Origin: DATKQJ01 sp035534295
GTDB taxonomy: Bacteria > Chloroflexota > Dormibacteria > Dormibacterales > Dormibacteraceae
NCBI GenBank assembly: GCA_035534295.1
Contig: DATLSE010000046.1
Coordinates: forward strand, 1 to 64,000
Reading direction: 5' to 3'
DNA: 64,000 nt
The translations under genes were made by a program, and so were the position numbers. This document shows positions 1 to 8,664 of this stretch, piece by piece; within the stretch, counting starts at the first letter, position 1; each line of letters starts with the position of its first letter. The notes beneath the pieces are model-generated. The model did not search any database. It was not told the DNA's origin and saw nothing but the letters and a program-made list of their open reading frames with translations.

Positions 1-1071
1 GGCGCCATCCCCACGCTTCGCTTCCCTCTCTCGGCCCTGGTCTACTTCCAATTCGTCTTCGCCGCCATCACCGTCATCCTGCTGTTGGGCTCGATCTTGG
101 GTCGCTTCAGCTTTAAGGCCTGGATGCTCTTCGTGCCGGTGTGGATCACCGTGGTCTACTCGGTCAACGCCTTCAGCCTCTGGGGCGGTGGCTGGCTTGG
201 AGTCATGCCCAGCTGGCTGAGCGGCATCGCCGGGGCCGGTGCGGTCGACTATTCAGGTGGTTACGTCATTCACGTGGCGGCCGGTATCTCAGGTGTGGTC
301 GCGGCCGCAGTGGTCGGTCCGCGGCTCCTGGTCGACCGGGAGCACAACCGGCCCAGCAACGTCATCGCCGCCATCACCGGAGGCGGATTGCTCTGGCTGG
401 GATGGAACGGATTCAACGGTGGTGACCCTTACTTCGCCGGTGCTGACGCCAGCGCGGCCGTGCTCAACACCAACCTCGCCGCGGCCACGGCGATGCTCGT
501 CTGGATGTTCCTCGACGTGTTCATCCTGGGCCGGCCCACCGTGGGTGGGATGGTCAACGGCATGATCGCGGGTCTGGTCGCGATCACCCCGGCGGCCGGT
601 TATGTCGACGGCTACGGCGCGCTCGCCATCGGTATCGCAGCCGGAGCTATCCCCTTCTTCTCCTTCAACTACCTGGTCCGCATCAAGCCCTTCAGCCTGA
701 TTGACGACACCCTGGGCGTCATGCACACCCACCTCATCGCCGGTGCGGTCGGAGGCTTAATGGTCGGGCTCTTGGCCGACCCCAACGTCATCGTCTATCC
801 CGGTACGGGCAAGACGGCTTCGGTCTCGGTCGCCGGGCTCTTCTTCGGCAACCCCAAGCAGTTCATCGCCCAGATCATTGGACTGGTCTTCATCCTGCTC
901 TGGGACGGCATCATGACCTTCGTCATCCTGAAGGTGATCTCACTCTTCATTCCGCTCCGGCTGACACCAGCCCAGCTCGAAGATGGGGACGAGGCCATCC
1001 ACGGGGACGTCGCCTACGAGCTCATGCCGCAGCCACCAGCGGCCCGACCAGCCGAGGTTGTGGTGGCGTAA
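1..1071 (+). CDS. amt: Ammonium transporter, 5' end outside window
   Basis: Integral membrane channel of the Amt/Mep/Rh family that moves ammonium into the cell. The frame is open from base 1, so the true start lies upstream. What remains is a string of hydrophobic helices with family landmarks: GGYVIHVAAGISG with the conserved histidine, GWNGFNGG, NTNLAAATAMLVW, and LGVMHTHLIAGAVGGL carrying the second pore histidine. The C-terminal tail after the last helix is short and acidic. The usual PII (glnK) partner is not seen downstream; it could lie upstream. Family identity is secure; only the N-terminal third is missing. Confidence 0.95.
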   Translation, partial: GAIPTLRFPLSALVYFQFVFAAITVILLLGSILGRFSFKAWMLFVPVWITVVYSVNAFSLWGGGWLGVMPSWLSGIAGAGAVDYSGGYVIHVAAGISGVVAAAVVGPRLLVDREHNRPSNVIAAITGGGLLWLGWNGFNGGDPYFAGADASAAVLNTNLAAATAMLVWMFLDVFILGRPTVGGMVNGMIAGLVAITPAAGYVDGYGALAIGIAAGAIPFFSFNYLVRIKPFSLIDDTLGVMHTHLIAGAVGGLMVGLLADPNVIVYPGTGKTASVSVAGLFFGNPKQFIAQIIGLVFILLWDGIMTFVILKVISLFIPLRLTPAQLEDGDEAIHGDVAYELMPQPPAARPAEVVVA

Positions 1072-1087
1072 CTCACAAAGCTGCGAG

Positions 1088-1117
1088 GCGGGGAGGGGTC
1101 GCAAGGCCGCTCCCCGC
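1088..1117 (+). terminator. GC-rich hairpin after amt
   Basis: GCGGGGAG pairs with CTCCCCGC 14 bases later. Inside, GGTC pairs with GGCC (one G-T wobble) around a GCAA tetraloop. It lies just after the amt stop. No T-run follows, so it may be a Rho-independent terminator of non-classical form or an mRNA 3'-end stabiliser. Confidence 0.5.
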
Positions 1118-1173
1118 AACCAATCCCCGGGGGAAGGAATTGGCCACCCCCCGGAAGCGGTTCCCCTGTCAGG

Positions 1174-3207
1174 ATGGACGACTTTCACCTCCGACGCGCG
1201 GCCCAGCGGCGGTCGGCGCAGGCCTCACCTCACAGCGGTCTGAGTGGTGATCCCAAGCGGGTCGACCCCACGCCTCCAGCCCCTCGCCGCACCCTGGCCG
1301 AGCGCCTGCGCGGCTTCCGCGACGTCGTCAGGGCAACCTTCATCGGAATTCCCCAGGTGGCGCGGCTGGTCTGGAAAACCAGTCCTGCACTGACCACAGC
1401 CCTCTTCGCTGCCACCGTACTGGCCGGGCTCCTGCCCGCCCTCAACGCCTACACCGCCAAGCTTTTGATCAACGCCGTGGTGCGCGCCATCCAGGTTCAC
1501 CAGCAGCACATCCCCGATCGCACCCAGCTCCAGGTGCAGCTGCTCTTCGTCGACCTTCGTTCACCTCTTACGACCACCATCGGAGCCATTGCCATGCTGG
1601 CCGGCGTGCAGTTCGTGATCTACGCCTTCACCTCGCTCCTGTCGACCGTGCGCAACGTGTCCCAGCAGCTGATGCAGGATCGTGTCCAACTGCAGATTCA
1701 GCTCATGGTCATGGAGCACGCCGCTCGCCTGGACCTGCAGTTCTTCGAGTCCTCTGACTCCTACGACCTGCTCCGACGGGCCCAGCAGGACTCGTCGAGC
1801 CGGCCGGTGGTCATGGTCTCGACCATGTTCGGGCTGCTTCAGACGACCCTCACCTTCGCCAGCATGGTGGCGCTTTTGATCGGGGTCAGCCCGATCCTGG
1901 CGCTCGTCGCTCTGCTTAGCCCCATCCCCGCGTTCATCTCCGACACCCGCTACGGCTGGCGGGGCTACCAGCTCGCGCGCTGGGCTTCTCCTCTGCGCCG
2001 GCGCATGTCCTATCTGGTCGATCTCGTCACCACCGACAGCTACACCAAGGAGATCAAGCTCTTCGATCTGGGTGGCTACTTCATCGCTCGATTCAAGGCT
2101 CTATCCAAGACCTATTACGAGCGCCAGCGGCGGCTGGTTGGCCGGCGCTACATGGCCGGATACGCATGGAGTTCGATCACCACGCTGGCCGGATCGGCCA
2201 CCTATCTCTACGTCGCCATCAAGGCCGTCTTCGGACCCCTCACGCTGGGCGATCTGACCCTCTACACCCAGGCCGCCTCATCGGTTCAGAGCTCCATTCA
2301 GGGCATCCTCTCCGGCTTCAGTGGGATGTACGAGAACAGTCTCTACCTGGCCAATCTCTATGAACTCCTGGCCACGCCGGTCATGCTGGCTCCGCCGGCG
2401 CATCCGGTTGAGGTGACCGATCCGATCCGGGGGGAGGTCGTGTTTGAGCACGTCACGTTCCAATATCCCGGCTCCAACTCGATCGCCCTGGAGGATGTCA
2501 GTTTCCGGATCTCGGCCGGCGAGACGATAGCGGTCGTGGGCCGCAACGGTGCCGGGAAGAGCACGCTGATCAAGCTCCTCTGCCGCCTCTACGACCCCAC
2601 CTCGGGCCGGGTCCTGCTGGATGGACACGACCTCAAGGACTACGATCCGACCCAGCTTCGCGGTGCGATTGCGGCCATGTTCCAGGACTTCGTGACGTAT
2701 CAGGCCACGGCCGCAGAGAACATCGGCCTGGGAGATTTAAACCGGATCGAAGACCTCCCAGCCATCCGCGAGGCCGCGGCCAAAAGCGGAGCGGACGCCG
2801 TCGTCGACCGTCTAGCGATGGGTTATGACTCGCCCCTGGGGCGCTGGTTCGAGGGCGGGGTCAACCTCTCCGGGGGGGAGTGGCAGAAGCTCGCCCTGGG
2901 CCGCGCGTTTCTGCGCGACGCCTCCGTCATGGTCCTCGACGAGCCCACCTCGGCGCTCGATGCCCAGGCCGAGTTCGAGCTCTTCGGGCGTCTGCGCCAG
3001 CTGAGCGCGGGGCGCACCGCGGTCTACATCTCTCATCGCTTCTCGACCGTGCGACAGGCGGACCGGATCCTGTTCTTGGAGGGCGGGCGGCTGATCGAGG
3101 AGGGCACCCACGCCACGCTCATGGCGCTCGCTGGTCGCTACGCGGCACTGTTCAACATGCAGGCCAGCGCCTACGCCGACCTGCCCCTGGAAGAGGGCGT
3201 CAGGTGA
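1174..3207 (+). CDS. ABC transporter, fused permease and ATPase
   Basis: A 677-residue half-transporter expected to homodimerise in the membrane and export an unknown substrate. After a basic Pro-rich N-terminus there is a type-1 exporter membrane domain of about six helices (residues ~60-385). The nucleotide-binding domain follows, with Walker A GRNGAGKST, signature LSGGEWQK, Walker B VMVLDEPTSALD and H-loop YISHRFST. The ATG was chosen because no closer start suits the membrane domain; the first ~40 residues are poorly constrained. Its stop overlaps the globin start (GTGA), so the two are probably translated together. Substrate cannot be deduced. Confidence 0.9.
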   Translation: MDDFHLRRAAQRRSAQASPHSGLSGDPKRVDPTPPAPRRTLAERLRGFRDVVRATFIGIPQVARLVWKTSPALTTALFAATVLAGLLPALNAYTAKLLINAVVRAIQVHQQHIPDRTQLQVQLLFVDLRSPLTTTIGAIAMLAGVQFVIYAFTSLLSTVRNVSQQLMQDRVQLQIQLMVMEHAARLDLQFFESSDSYDLLRRAQQDSSSRPVVMVSTMFGLLQTTLTFASMVALLIGVSPILALVALLSPIPAFISDTRYGWRGYQLARWASPLRRRMSYLVDLVTTDSYTKEIKLFDLGGYFIARFKALSKTYYERQRRLVGRRYMAGYAWSSITTLAGSATYLYVAIKAVFGPLTLGDLTLYTQAASSVQSSIQGILSGFSGMYENSLYLANLYELLATPVMLAPPAHPVEVTDPIRGEVVFEHVTFQYPGSNSIALEDVSFRISAGETIAVVGRNGAGKSTLIKLLCRLYDPTSGRVLLDGHDLKDYDPTQLRGAIAAMFQDFVTYQATAAENIGLGDLNRIEDLPAIREAAAKSGADAVVDRLAMGYDSPLGRWFEGGVNLSGGEWQKLALGRAFLRDASVMVLDEPTSALDAQAEFELFGRLRQLSAGRTAVYISHRFSTVRQADRILFLEGGRLIEEGTHATLMALAGRYAALFNMQASAYADLPLEEGVR

Positions 3208-3599
3208 TCGATCTGGAGCGCCTGGGGGGTGAGGCCGCGCTGTCCCAGCTGGTGGAGCGCTTCTACGCCGGAGTCGAGGCGGATCGAATCCTGCGCCCGC
3301 TCTACCCCGCCGACATGTCGGAATCCAAGCGCAATCTGCTTCTCTTCCTGGTCCAGTACTGGGGCGGGGAGCCCGTGTACAACCGCCTCCGTGGGCACCC
3401 TCGTCTGCGCCTGCGGCACCAGGCTTTCCCGATCGGTCCTGAGGAGCGGGACGCATGGCTCAGCCACATGCGCGCGGCCCTGGACGGCCTCGAGCTTGAC
3501 CCCGAGGCCCGGGCCGCCGTGGAGCACTACTTCGACTCCGCCGCCCACTCCCTGGTCAACGCCCCTCAAGGCAACCAAGGCGAGGGGTCAAAGGTTTGA
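3204..3599 (+). CDS. glbO: Truncated haemoglobin, group II
   Basis: A 131-residue 2-on-2 globin that binds haem and O2 or other diatomic gases. Family features: LVERFYAGVEADRILRPLYP near the N-terminus (B helix), YWGG, then RGHPRLRLRHQAFPIG with the proximal histidine, followed by RDAWLSHM. These match the GlbO/trHbII subgroup. GTG start overlaps the ABC transporter stop by four bases (GTGA). Such globins commonly aid oxygen delivery or NO/peroxide protection; coupling to an exporter gives no clear hint of role. Confidence 0.93.
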   Translation: MIDLERLGGEAALSQLVERFYAGVEADRILRPLYPADMSESKRNLLLFLVQYWGGEPVYNRLRGHPRLRLRHQAFPIGPEERDAWLSHMRAALDGLELDPEARAAVEHYFDSAAHSLVNAPQGNQGEGSKV

Positions 3600-3629
3600 A
3601 CACCTCGTCCTGCGGGGTAGGAGTTCGGC

Positions 3630-4115
3630 ATGGCATTTGACGTCTTTATTCAGCCCGGAGTGGGGTCCTCCGACGCGCTTTTGGACTGGCTCGAGCGGTA
3701 CGAGATCACCACTCAGATCCACGACGTGGACAACGATGAGGGTGCGCTGGCCCTGGCCCTGGCCCTGGGCGGGGGGGCCTTGCCGGTCACCCGCCGCGGC
3801 GGCCGCACGGTTCCCGGGTACGACCCTCAAGCCCTGCTCGCGCTGCTCCAGCCCGATCCCGCCGACGAGGGCTTGGAGCTCATCGCCGGCTCCACCGGCG
3901 AGGTCGTGGTGGGCCGGGTCGAGGCGGGCGGCCCGGCCGCGCGGCTGGGTCTTCAGGAGGGCGACGTGGTGGCCGAGCTGGGGGGCTATTCGGTCTTCTC
4001 CCCAGACCAGGTGCTGAGCGCGCTGAAGCGTTCGGGCAAGCGCTCACTGCGGCTGCGCGTGCGCCGGGGTGACCACTGGCTGACGGTGGCCACCGAGGAA
4101 CAGACGGCGGCCTAG
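3630..4115 (+). CDS. Glutaredoxin-fold plus PDZ domain protein
   Basis: A 161-residue protein in two parts. Residues 1-75 look like a glutaredoxin-type fold (FDVFIQPGVGSSDALLDWL, then ALPVTRRGGRTVPGYD resembling the cis-Pro/TVP-Y segment) but the CxxC redox pair is absent. Residues ~80-155 form a PDZ domain (GLELIAGSTGEVVVGRV, LGLQEGDVVAELGGYSV, RLRVRRGD). No signal peptide or membrane helix is visible. It is probably a binding or scaffold protein rather than an oxidoreductase. It follows the globin at 30 bases and may be cotranscribed with it. Confidence 0.75.
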   Translation: MAFDVFIQPGVGSSDALLDWLERYEITTQIHDVDNDEGALALALALGGGALPVTRRGGRTVPGYDPQALLALLQPDPADEGLELIAGSTGEVVVGRVEAGGPAARLGLQEGDVVAELGGYSVFSPDQVLSALKRSGKRSLRLRVRRGDHWLTVATEEQTAA

Positions 4116-4146
4116 CCGGCGACGCTGGGAGCGGTCCCGGCACAAT

Positions 4147-5433
4147 GTGGGCGTGGTCCCGCGCCGCGTGCTCCTCGATTTGGGCCCGGCGCGTGATTCG
4201 CCATCGTTTCGGAGCTTCCTGGTCGCGGTCATCACCTCGATATCGGGCCGGCAGGCCGTCAGCGTCGCTCTTCCCTTCCAGGTTTACCTGCTGACCCACT
4301 CCTCGCTCACCGTGGGCCTGGTCAGTCTGGCTCGGCTGCCTCCGATGATGCTGGCCGGCCTCTACGGCGGCGTCCTCGTCGATCGCTACGACCGCCGCCG
4401 CGTTATGTTCGTGAACCGGCTTCTAAACGGCGTCTGTTCTGGGGCCCTGGCCGTGACCGCGCTCTTCCCGCACCCCTCGCTGCTGCCCATCATCGTGCTC
4501 GCCGCGGTCGGCGCGGGACTGGGCAACATCGAAATGTCCTGTCGGCTCTCCATTCCTCCCCGCCTGTTCCCCGACCATCGTCTTGCCTCAGCCAGCTCGC
4601 TGCAGCAGGCGGCGACCCAGATCGCGGTCGTCGTCGGTCCCATCCTGGGTGGGCTCGTCATCGGGGCCATCGCCCTCTCCGCGGCCTTCCTGGTCGACGT
4701 GCTGATGGCCCTGCCGGCACTCCTGGCCATCTCCCGCCTGCCACCACTGCCGCCACTGGGCCGGCCTCCGGCCTGGGGGCTGGGAGTGCCGCTGGAAGGC
4801 CTGGGCTTCGCCCTTCGCAGTCCACTCCTGCGCGCCACCTTCCTGATCGACCTGGTGGCGATGATCTTTGGCGCTCCCACCGCGTTATTCCCCGCCCTGG
4901 CCCTCACCGTCTACCACGTCGGGCCGGCCGGCCTGGGATTGCTTTATTCGGCCATCGGCATGGGTGGGATGGTCGCGTCCGCGTTGACCGGCTGGGTCGG
5001 ATCGGTCCAGCGACGCGGCCTGGCGGTCACGCTGGCAGTGCTGGTCTGGGGCTCCGCCATGACTGGGTTTGGACTCACCGCGCCGCTGTTCATCGCCGGC
5101 CTGGGACTGCTCGGGCTGGCCGGCGGTGCCGACGTGGTCAGTGCCATATTTCGCACCACCATCGTCCAGATGGCGACACCCGACCGCCTGCGCGGACGCA
5201 TCGGTTCGCTCAACTCCCTGGTGGTGGTGTCAGGACCCGGCCTGGGCGATCTGGAGTCCGGTGGCGTGGCCGCGCTCAGCTCACCCGTCTTCTCGGTCGT
5301 GTTCGGCGGTGTCGCCTGCGTGATCGGAGCCCTGATCCTGGCCGGGGCGGTGCCGTCGCTACGCTCCGGCCGGCCCGAGCCGGCGCTCGATGCGGCGGAG
5401 CCGGCCCTGGGCGCGTCCAGCCCTACCCGGTAG
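4147..5433 (+). CDS. MFS transporter, DHA3/EntS-like exporter
   Basis: About 428 residues with roughly twelve hydrophobic segments. The motif-A loop between helices 2 and 3 reads YGGVLVDRYDRRRVMF, typical of MFS drug/siderophore exporters, and TPDRLRGRIGSLNSL is the matching loop in the second half, as in EntS-type proteins. A -10-like CACAAT at 4141-4146 is six bases before an in-frame GTG at 4153, so 4153 may be the real start of a leaderless message; GTG 4147 is the longer choice. Substrate unknown. Confidence 0.87.
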   Translation: MGVVPRRVLLDLGPARDSPSFRSFLVAVITSISGRQAVSVALPFQVYLLTHSSLTVGLVSLARLPPMMLAGLYGGVLVDRYDRRRVMFVNRLLNGVCSGALAVTALFPHPSLLPIIVLAAVGAGLGNIEMSCRLSIPPRLFPDHRLASASSLQQAATQIAVVVGPILGGLVIGAIALSAAFLVDVLMALPALLAISRLPPLPPLGRPPAWGLGVPLEGLGFALRSPLLRATFLIDLVAMIFGAPTALFPALALTVYHVGPAGLGLLYSAIGMGGMVASALTGWVGSVQRRGLAVTLAVLVWGSAMTGFGLTAPLFIAGLGLLGLAGGADVVSAIFRTTIVQMATPDRLRGRIGSLNSLVVVSGPGLGDLESGGVAALSSPVFSVVFGGVACVIGALILAGAVPSLRSGRPEPALDAAEPALGASSPTR

Positions 5434-5448
5434 GTCGATTCGGGCCGG

Positions 5449-5820
5449 TCAGGCCACCTCGAGCAGTTCGACCGCGAATATCAGGTTGGCGTGGGGGGGA
5501 ATCAGGCCCCCGGCGCCTCGGCTCCCGTAGGCCAGTTGGGATGGGATCTCAAGCCGGCGCCGGCCCCCCACGCGCATCCCCTGTACCCCCTCGTCCCAGC
5601 CCGCGATGACCGAGCCTGCACCCAGGGCGAAGCGGAACGGCGAGCCCCGATCTCGGGAGCTGTCAAACTTTTGACCGTCGGTCAACCACCCCGTGTAGTG
5701 GACTGAAACCTCCCGGCCTGCGATCGCCTCCTCGCCAGTGCCGATCTCGACCTCGCTATACGCCAGGCCCGAGGCGGTGGTGGTCACGTCCGACCCGGAC
5801 AGATCGAATTTGTCTTGCAT
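5449..5820 (-). CDS. FKBP-type peptidyl-prolyl cis-trans isomerase
   Basis: A 123-residue single-domain FKBP that speeds proline isomerisation in folding proteins. Core signature residues are present: VSVHYTGWLTDGQKFDSS, PFRFALGAGSVIAGWDEGV, GMRVGGRRRLEIPSQLAYG and IPPHANLIFAVELL. There is no signal sequence, so it is probably cytoplasmic. The ATG chosen gives the normal FKBP length. The start codon lies inside a 9-bp inverted repeat that also precedes the divergent response regulator. Confidence 0.94.
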   Translation of the reverse strand: MQDKFDLSGSDVTTTASGLAYSEVEIGTGEEAIAGREVSVHYTGWLTDGQKFDSSRDRGSPFRFALGAGSVIAGWDEGVQGMRVGGRRRLEIPSQLAYGSRGAGGLIPPHANLIFAVELLEVA

Positions 5821-5840
5821 TGGATTAGCGTATCCAATGC
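5817..5840. promoter_or_regulatory. Perfect inverted repeat between FKBP and response regulator
   Basis: GCATTGGAT at 5817-5825 is the exact reverse complement of ATCCAATGC at 5832-5840, separated by six bases. It covers the FKBP start codon and lies just upstream of the regulator start, a suitable place for an operator controlling both divergent genes. The binding protein is unknown. Confidence 0.55.
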
Positions 5841-5860
5841 GCTGCTCAGGTCGGGGTACG

Positions 5861-6616
5861 ATGCCACTGCAAATGGCTGGCAATCGCGGAACTCTGCTCA
5901 TCGTCGAGGACTCGCCAGAGACGGCCGAGCTCCTGGCCGCGGTGGTCGAAGAGGAGGGCTTCTCGGCTCTGGTATGCGCATCGGCCCAGACTGCGCACGA
6001 GGCCTTCTCCGCCCACCGGCCGGTGGCGGTGTTCATGGATTGGGTCCTGCCCGATCGCCCGGGGACCGAACTCTGTCGCCAGCTTCGGTCTGAGGATCCT
6101 TTGGTTCCGATCTTGTTTGTGAGCGGCCGAGACGATGAGGCCAGCATCAGCCGCGGTCTTGACAGCGGCGCCGACGACTTTTTGGTCAAGCCCGTGCGCC
6201 GCGCCGAGCTGGTCGCACGGCTCGAGGCGCACGTGCGCAAGGCCCAGGCGGCCGGCGTCGGAGAGGTGGAGCCAGGCCCCACGATGGACCGCACCATCCG
6301 GCTGGGAGCGGTCGAAATCGACCCCGCCGCCCGCACCGTGCTGACCGGCGGCCGGGAGGTCAGCCTGGGCCCGCTTGAGTTCCGACTGCTGGAGTATTTC
6401 GCCCGCAACGCTGGCATCGCCGTCTCCCGCGAGCAGATTCTGAACGAGGTGTACGGATATGACGCCGACATCTCGACCGAGCGCGTGGACCTCCTGGTCA
6501 GGCGCCTGCGGAGCAAGCTCGGCGAAGGACTCGACCGGGGAAATCAGCTGGTCGCAGTCGCTGGCTATGGGTATCGGTTGGAGCGGAGGGCGGGCGAGCG
6601 CGCGGCCGGCGGCTAG
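5861..6616 (+). CDS. OmpR-family response regulator
   Basis: A receiver domain (LLIVEDSPETAELL with acidic pocket, phosphoacceptor Asp in VFMDWVLPDRPG, VSGRDD with the switch residue, FLVKP with the conserved Lys) followed by a winged-helix output domain (LGPLEFRLLEYFARN, STERVDLLVRRLRSKLG, VAVAGYGYRLE). It binds DNA as a phosphorylated dimer. ATG 5861 or 5873 are both possible starts. No cognate histidine kinase is adjacent: the neighbours are FKBP (divergent) and ferredoxin, so it is an orphan here. Confidence 0.9.
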   Translation: MPLQMAGNRGTLLIVEDSPETAELLAAVVEEEGFSALVCASAQTAHEAFSAHRPVAVFMDWVLPDRPGTELCRQLRSEDPLVPILFVSGRDDEASISRGLDSGADDFLVKPVRRAELVARLEAHVRKAQAAGVGEVEPGPTMDRTIRLGAVEIDPAARTVLTGGREVSLGPLEFRLLEYFARNAGIAVSREQILNEVYGYDADISTERVDLLVRRLRSKLGEGLDRGNQLVAVAGYGYRLERRAGERAAGG

Positions 6617-6634
6617 GGATAGAATCGTGGGGCT

Positions 6635-6877
6635 TTGGCATATGTGATCACGGAACCCTGTGTCGGAACCAAGGACGCGTCGTGCGTCGAGGTCTGCCCC
6701 GTGGACTGCATCCACACCGACGATAAGGCAGAGATCTACTACATCGATCCTGACGAGTGCATCGACTGCGGCGCCTGCGTTGACCCCTGTCCGGTCGACG
6801 CCATCTATCCCGAGGACGAGGTCCCCGCGCAGTGGACGTCGTTCATCAAAGTCAACGCCGACTACTTCAAGAAATAA
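6635..6877 (+). CDS. fdxA: 7Fe/8Fe ferredoxin
   Basis: An 80-residue soluble electron carrier. The N-terminus MAYVITEPCVGTKDASC and the motif CVEVCPVDCIH, then CIDCGACVDPCPVDAI, supply the cysteines for [4Fe-4S] and [3Fe-4S]/[4Fe-4S] clusters as in FdxA-type ferredoxins. TTG start; a -10-like TAGAAT at 6620-6625 is nine bases upstream, so the leader is only a few bases. The stop codon overlaps the ATG of the downstream isocitrate dehydrogenase by one base, indicating an operon. Confidence 0.94.
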   Translation: MAYVITEPCVGTKDASCVEVCPVDCIHTDDKAEIYYIDPDECIDCGACVDPCPVDAIYPEDEVPAQWTSFIKVNADYFKK

Positions 6878-7968
6878 TGAGTCGCCACAGCGTCACCCTG
6901 ATCCCCGGCGACGGGGTTGGTCCGGAGATCTGCGATGCGACCGTCCGCGTGATCGAGGCCACCGGAGTCAAGTTCGATTGGGACGTACAGCAGGCCGGGG
7001 AGAACGTGATGGCCGAATTCGGCACCCCGCTGCCCGAGCACGTTCTGAGCTCCATCCGGCGCAACAAGGTGGCCCTCAAGGGACCGATCACGACGCCGAT
7101 CGGGACCGGCTTCCGCAGCGTCAACGTGGCGCTGCGCTTGGAGCTGGATCTCTTCGCCTGCCTGCGCCCGGTCAAGGCCTACCCGGGGGCGCGCAATCTG
7201 CGCGACGATCTGGATCTGATCTTCGTACGCGAGAATTCGGAGGACATCTACACCGGAGTCGAGTTCGAAGAGGGAAGTCCCGACTGCCTACACCTGATCG
7301 ACGAGCTCTCGACCCTGAGCGGAAAGAAAATCAGGACCGACTCCGGTCTTTCAATCAAGCCGATCTCGATCTTCGGCACCCAGCGCATCGTCCGCTACAG
7401 CCTTGAATACGCGCGGCGATACGGGCGGCGCAAGGTCACTCTGGTCCACAAGGCCAACATCATGAAACACACCGACGGGCTGTTTCTGCGCGTTGGGCGA
7501 GAGGTGGCCAAGGACTATCCCGACATCGAGTTCGAGGATCGCATCGTCGACAACATGTCCATGCAGCTGGTCCTGCGCCCGCAGGAGCAGGATGTGATGG
7601 TCCTGCCCAACCTGTATGGCGATATCCTTTCCGACCTCGGCGCGGGCATGATCGGGGGCTTGGGCCTTGCCCCGGGGGCCAACATCGGCGCCGACGTCTC
7701 GGTCTTTGAGGCCACTCACGGCAGCGCTCCCAAGTACGCGGGTAAGAACAAGGTCAATCCGATGGCGGTGATGCTGTCGGGCGTGCTCATGCTCCGGCAT
7801 CTGGAGGAGGGTGAGGCGGCGGATCAGCTCGAAGGTGCGATCGCGGCCGTGATCAAGTCGGGCCGCGCCGTGACCTACGACATGAAGGTCGACCGCAACG
7901 ATCCCGACGCCGTCGGCACGAGCCAGGTGGCCGACGCGATCGTCGACCATATGGGGGCCGGCGCCTGA
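6877..7968 (+). CDS. icd: Isocitrate dehydrogenase, NAD(P)-type
   Basis: A 363-residue beta-decarboxylating dehydrogenase, most likely oxidising isocitrate to 2-oxoglutarate. Features: LIPGDGVGPEI near the N-terminus, substrate-binding ENSEDIYTGVEF, catalytic Lys in VHKANIMK, Mg-binding PNLYGDILSDLGAG and the cofactor loop HGSAPKYAGKNKVNP. The short length matches the mitochondrial-like/archaeal NAD-dependent subclass; isopropylmalate or homoisocitrate dehydrogenase is a less likely alternative. Its ATG overlaps the ferredoxin stop by one base. Confidence 0.88.
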   Translation: MSRHSVTLIPGDGVGPEICDATVRVIEATGVKFDWDVQQAGENVMAEFGTPLPEHVLSSIRRNKVALKGPITTPIGTGFRSVNVALRLELDLFACLRPVKAYPGARNLRDDLDLIFVRENSEDIYTGVEFEEGSPDCLHLIDELSTLSGKKIRTDSGLSIKPISIFGTQRIVRYSLEYARRYGRRKVTLVHKANIMKHTDGLFLRVGREVAKDYPDIEFEDRIVDNMSMQLVLRPQEQDVMVLPNLYGDILSDLGAGMIGGLGLAPGANIGADVSVFEATHGSAPKYAGKNKVNPMAVMLSGVLMLRHLEEGEAADQLEGAIAAVIKSGRAVTYDMKVDRNDPDAVGTSQVADAIVDHMGAGA

Positions 7969-7980
7969 TCGATCTCGGCC

Positions 7981-8583
7981 TCAGGCCCTGGCGTGGGCCA
8001 GCTGTACGACCGCGTCGATGATGAGCTGGACCGCGATGGCCGATAGCAAAAGGGCGAGCACGCGAGACAGGAAGTTGATCGCTGCGGGCCGCAACAAGCG
8101 CGAGATCTGACCGGCCAGGCTCAGCCCGGCCCCGACGACAAGGACGGTGAGCATGATGCCCAGCACCACTCCCGCCCGACCCGGCCCGTCCGAGTAACGA
8201 GTGCTGAGGACCATGACCGCCGCGATGGCGCCGGGTCCGGCCAGGAGCGGGGTCGCCAGCGGGACCAGGGCTATGTTGCTGGCCTCGCTGGCGGGAAGGG
8301 TCTGGCCCCGGAACGACTCCAGCGCAACCAGCAGCAGGAGCAAGCCCCCGGCGATGGACAGGCTCTGGACAGATATGTGTAGGTAGCTCAGGACGGCGCC
8401 GCCAAAGAGCGCGAACCCAGTCACGAGGGCGCCGGCGGCGAGGGCGGCCTGGATTGCCAACCAGGTTCGATCGCGGCTCTTGCGTCCCGCTGCCAAGGCG
8501 ATGAACATGGGCACGTTGCCGATCGGATCCATGATCACGACCAGGGTCACAAAGCTCTGCGCAAATGCGCGCGCATTGATCAT
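7981..8583 (-). CDS. MarC family membrane protein
   Basis: A 200-residue protein of about six transmembrane segments with the MarC/UPF0056 pattern: FVTLVVIMDPIGNVPMF in the first helix and LVPLATPLLAGPGAIAAVMV in the centre, where the Pro-Gly pair is conserved. Its biochemical function is unsettled; early links to multiple antibiotic resistance were not confirmed for the family. It is convergent with the isocitrate dehydrogenase gene. Confidence 0.9.
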   Translation of the reverse strand: MINARAFAQSFVTLVVIMDPIGNVPMFIALAAGRKSRDRTWLAIQAALAAGALVTGFALFGGAVLSYLHISVQSLSIAGGLLLLLVALESFRGQTLPASEASNIALVPLATPLLAGPGAIAAVMVLSTRYSDGPGRAGVVLGIMLTVLVVGAGLSLAGQISRLLRPAAINFLSRVLALLLSAIAVQLIIDAVVQLAHARA

Positions 8584-8664
8584 CTGTGCTTCCCCAGCCC
8601 AGCCCGAGGACTGGTGGTCGGAGCCCCCACCCGGGGCTTCACGAAGTCCCTCGCAGGTCTTAAT

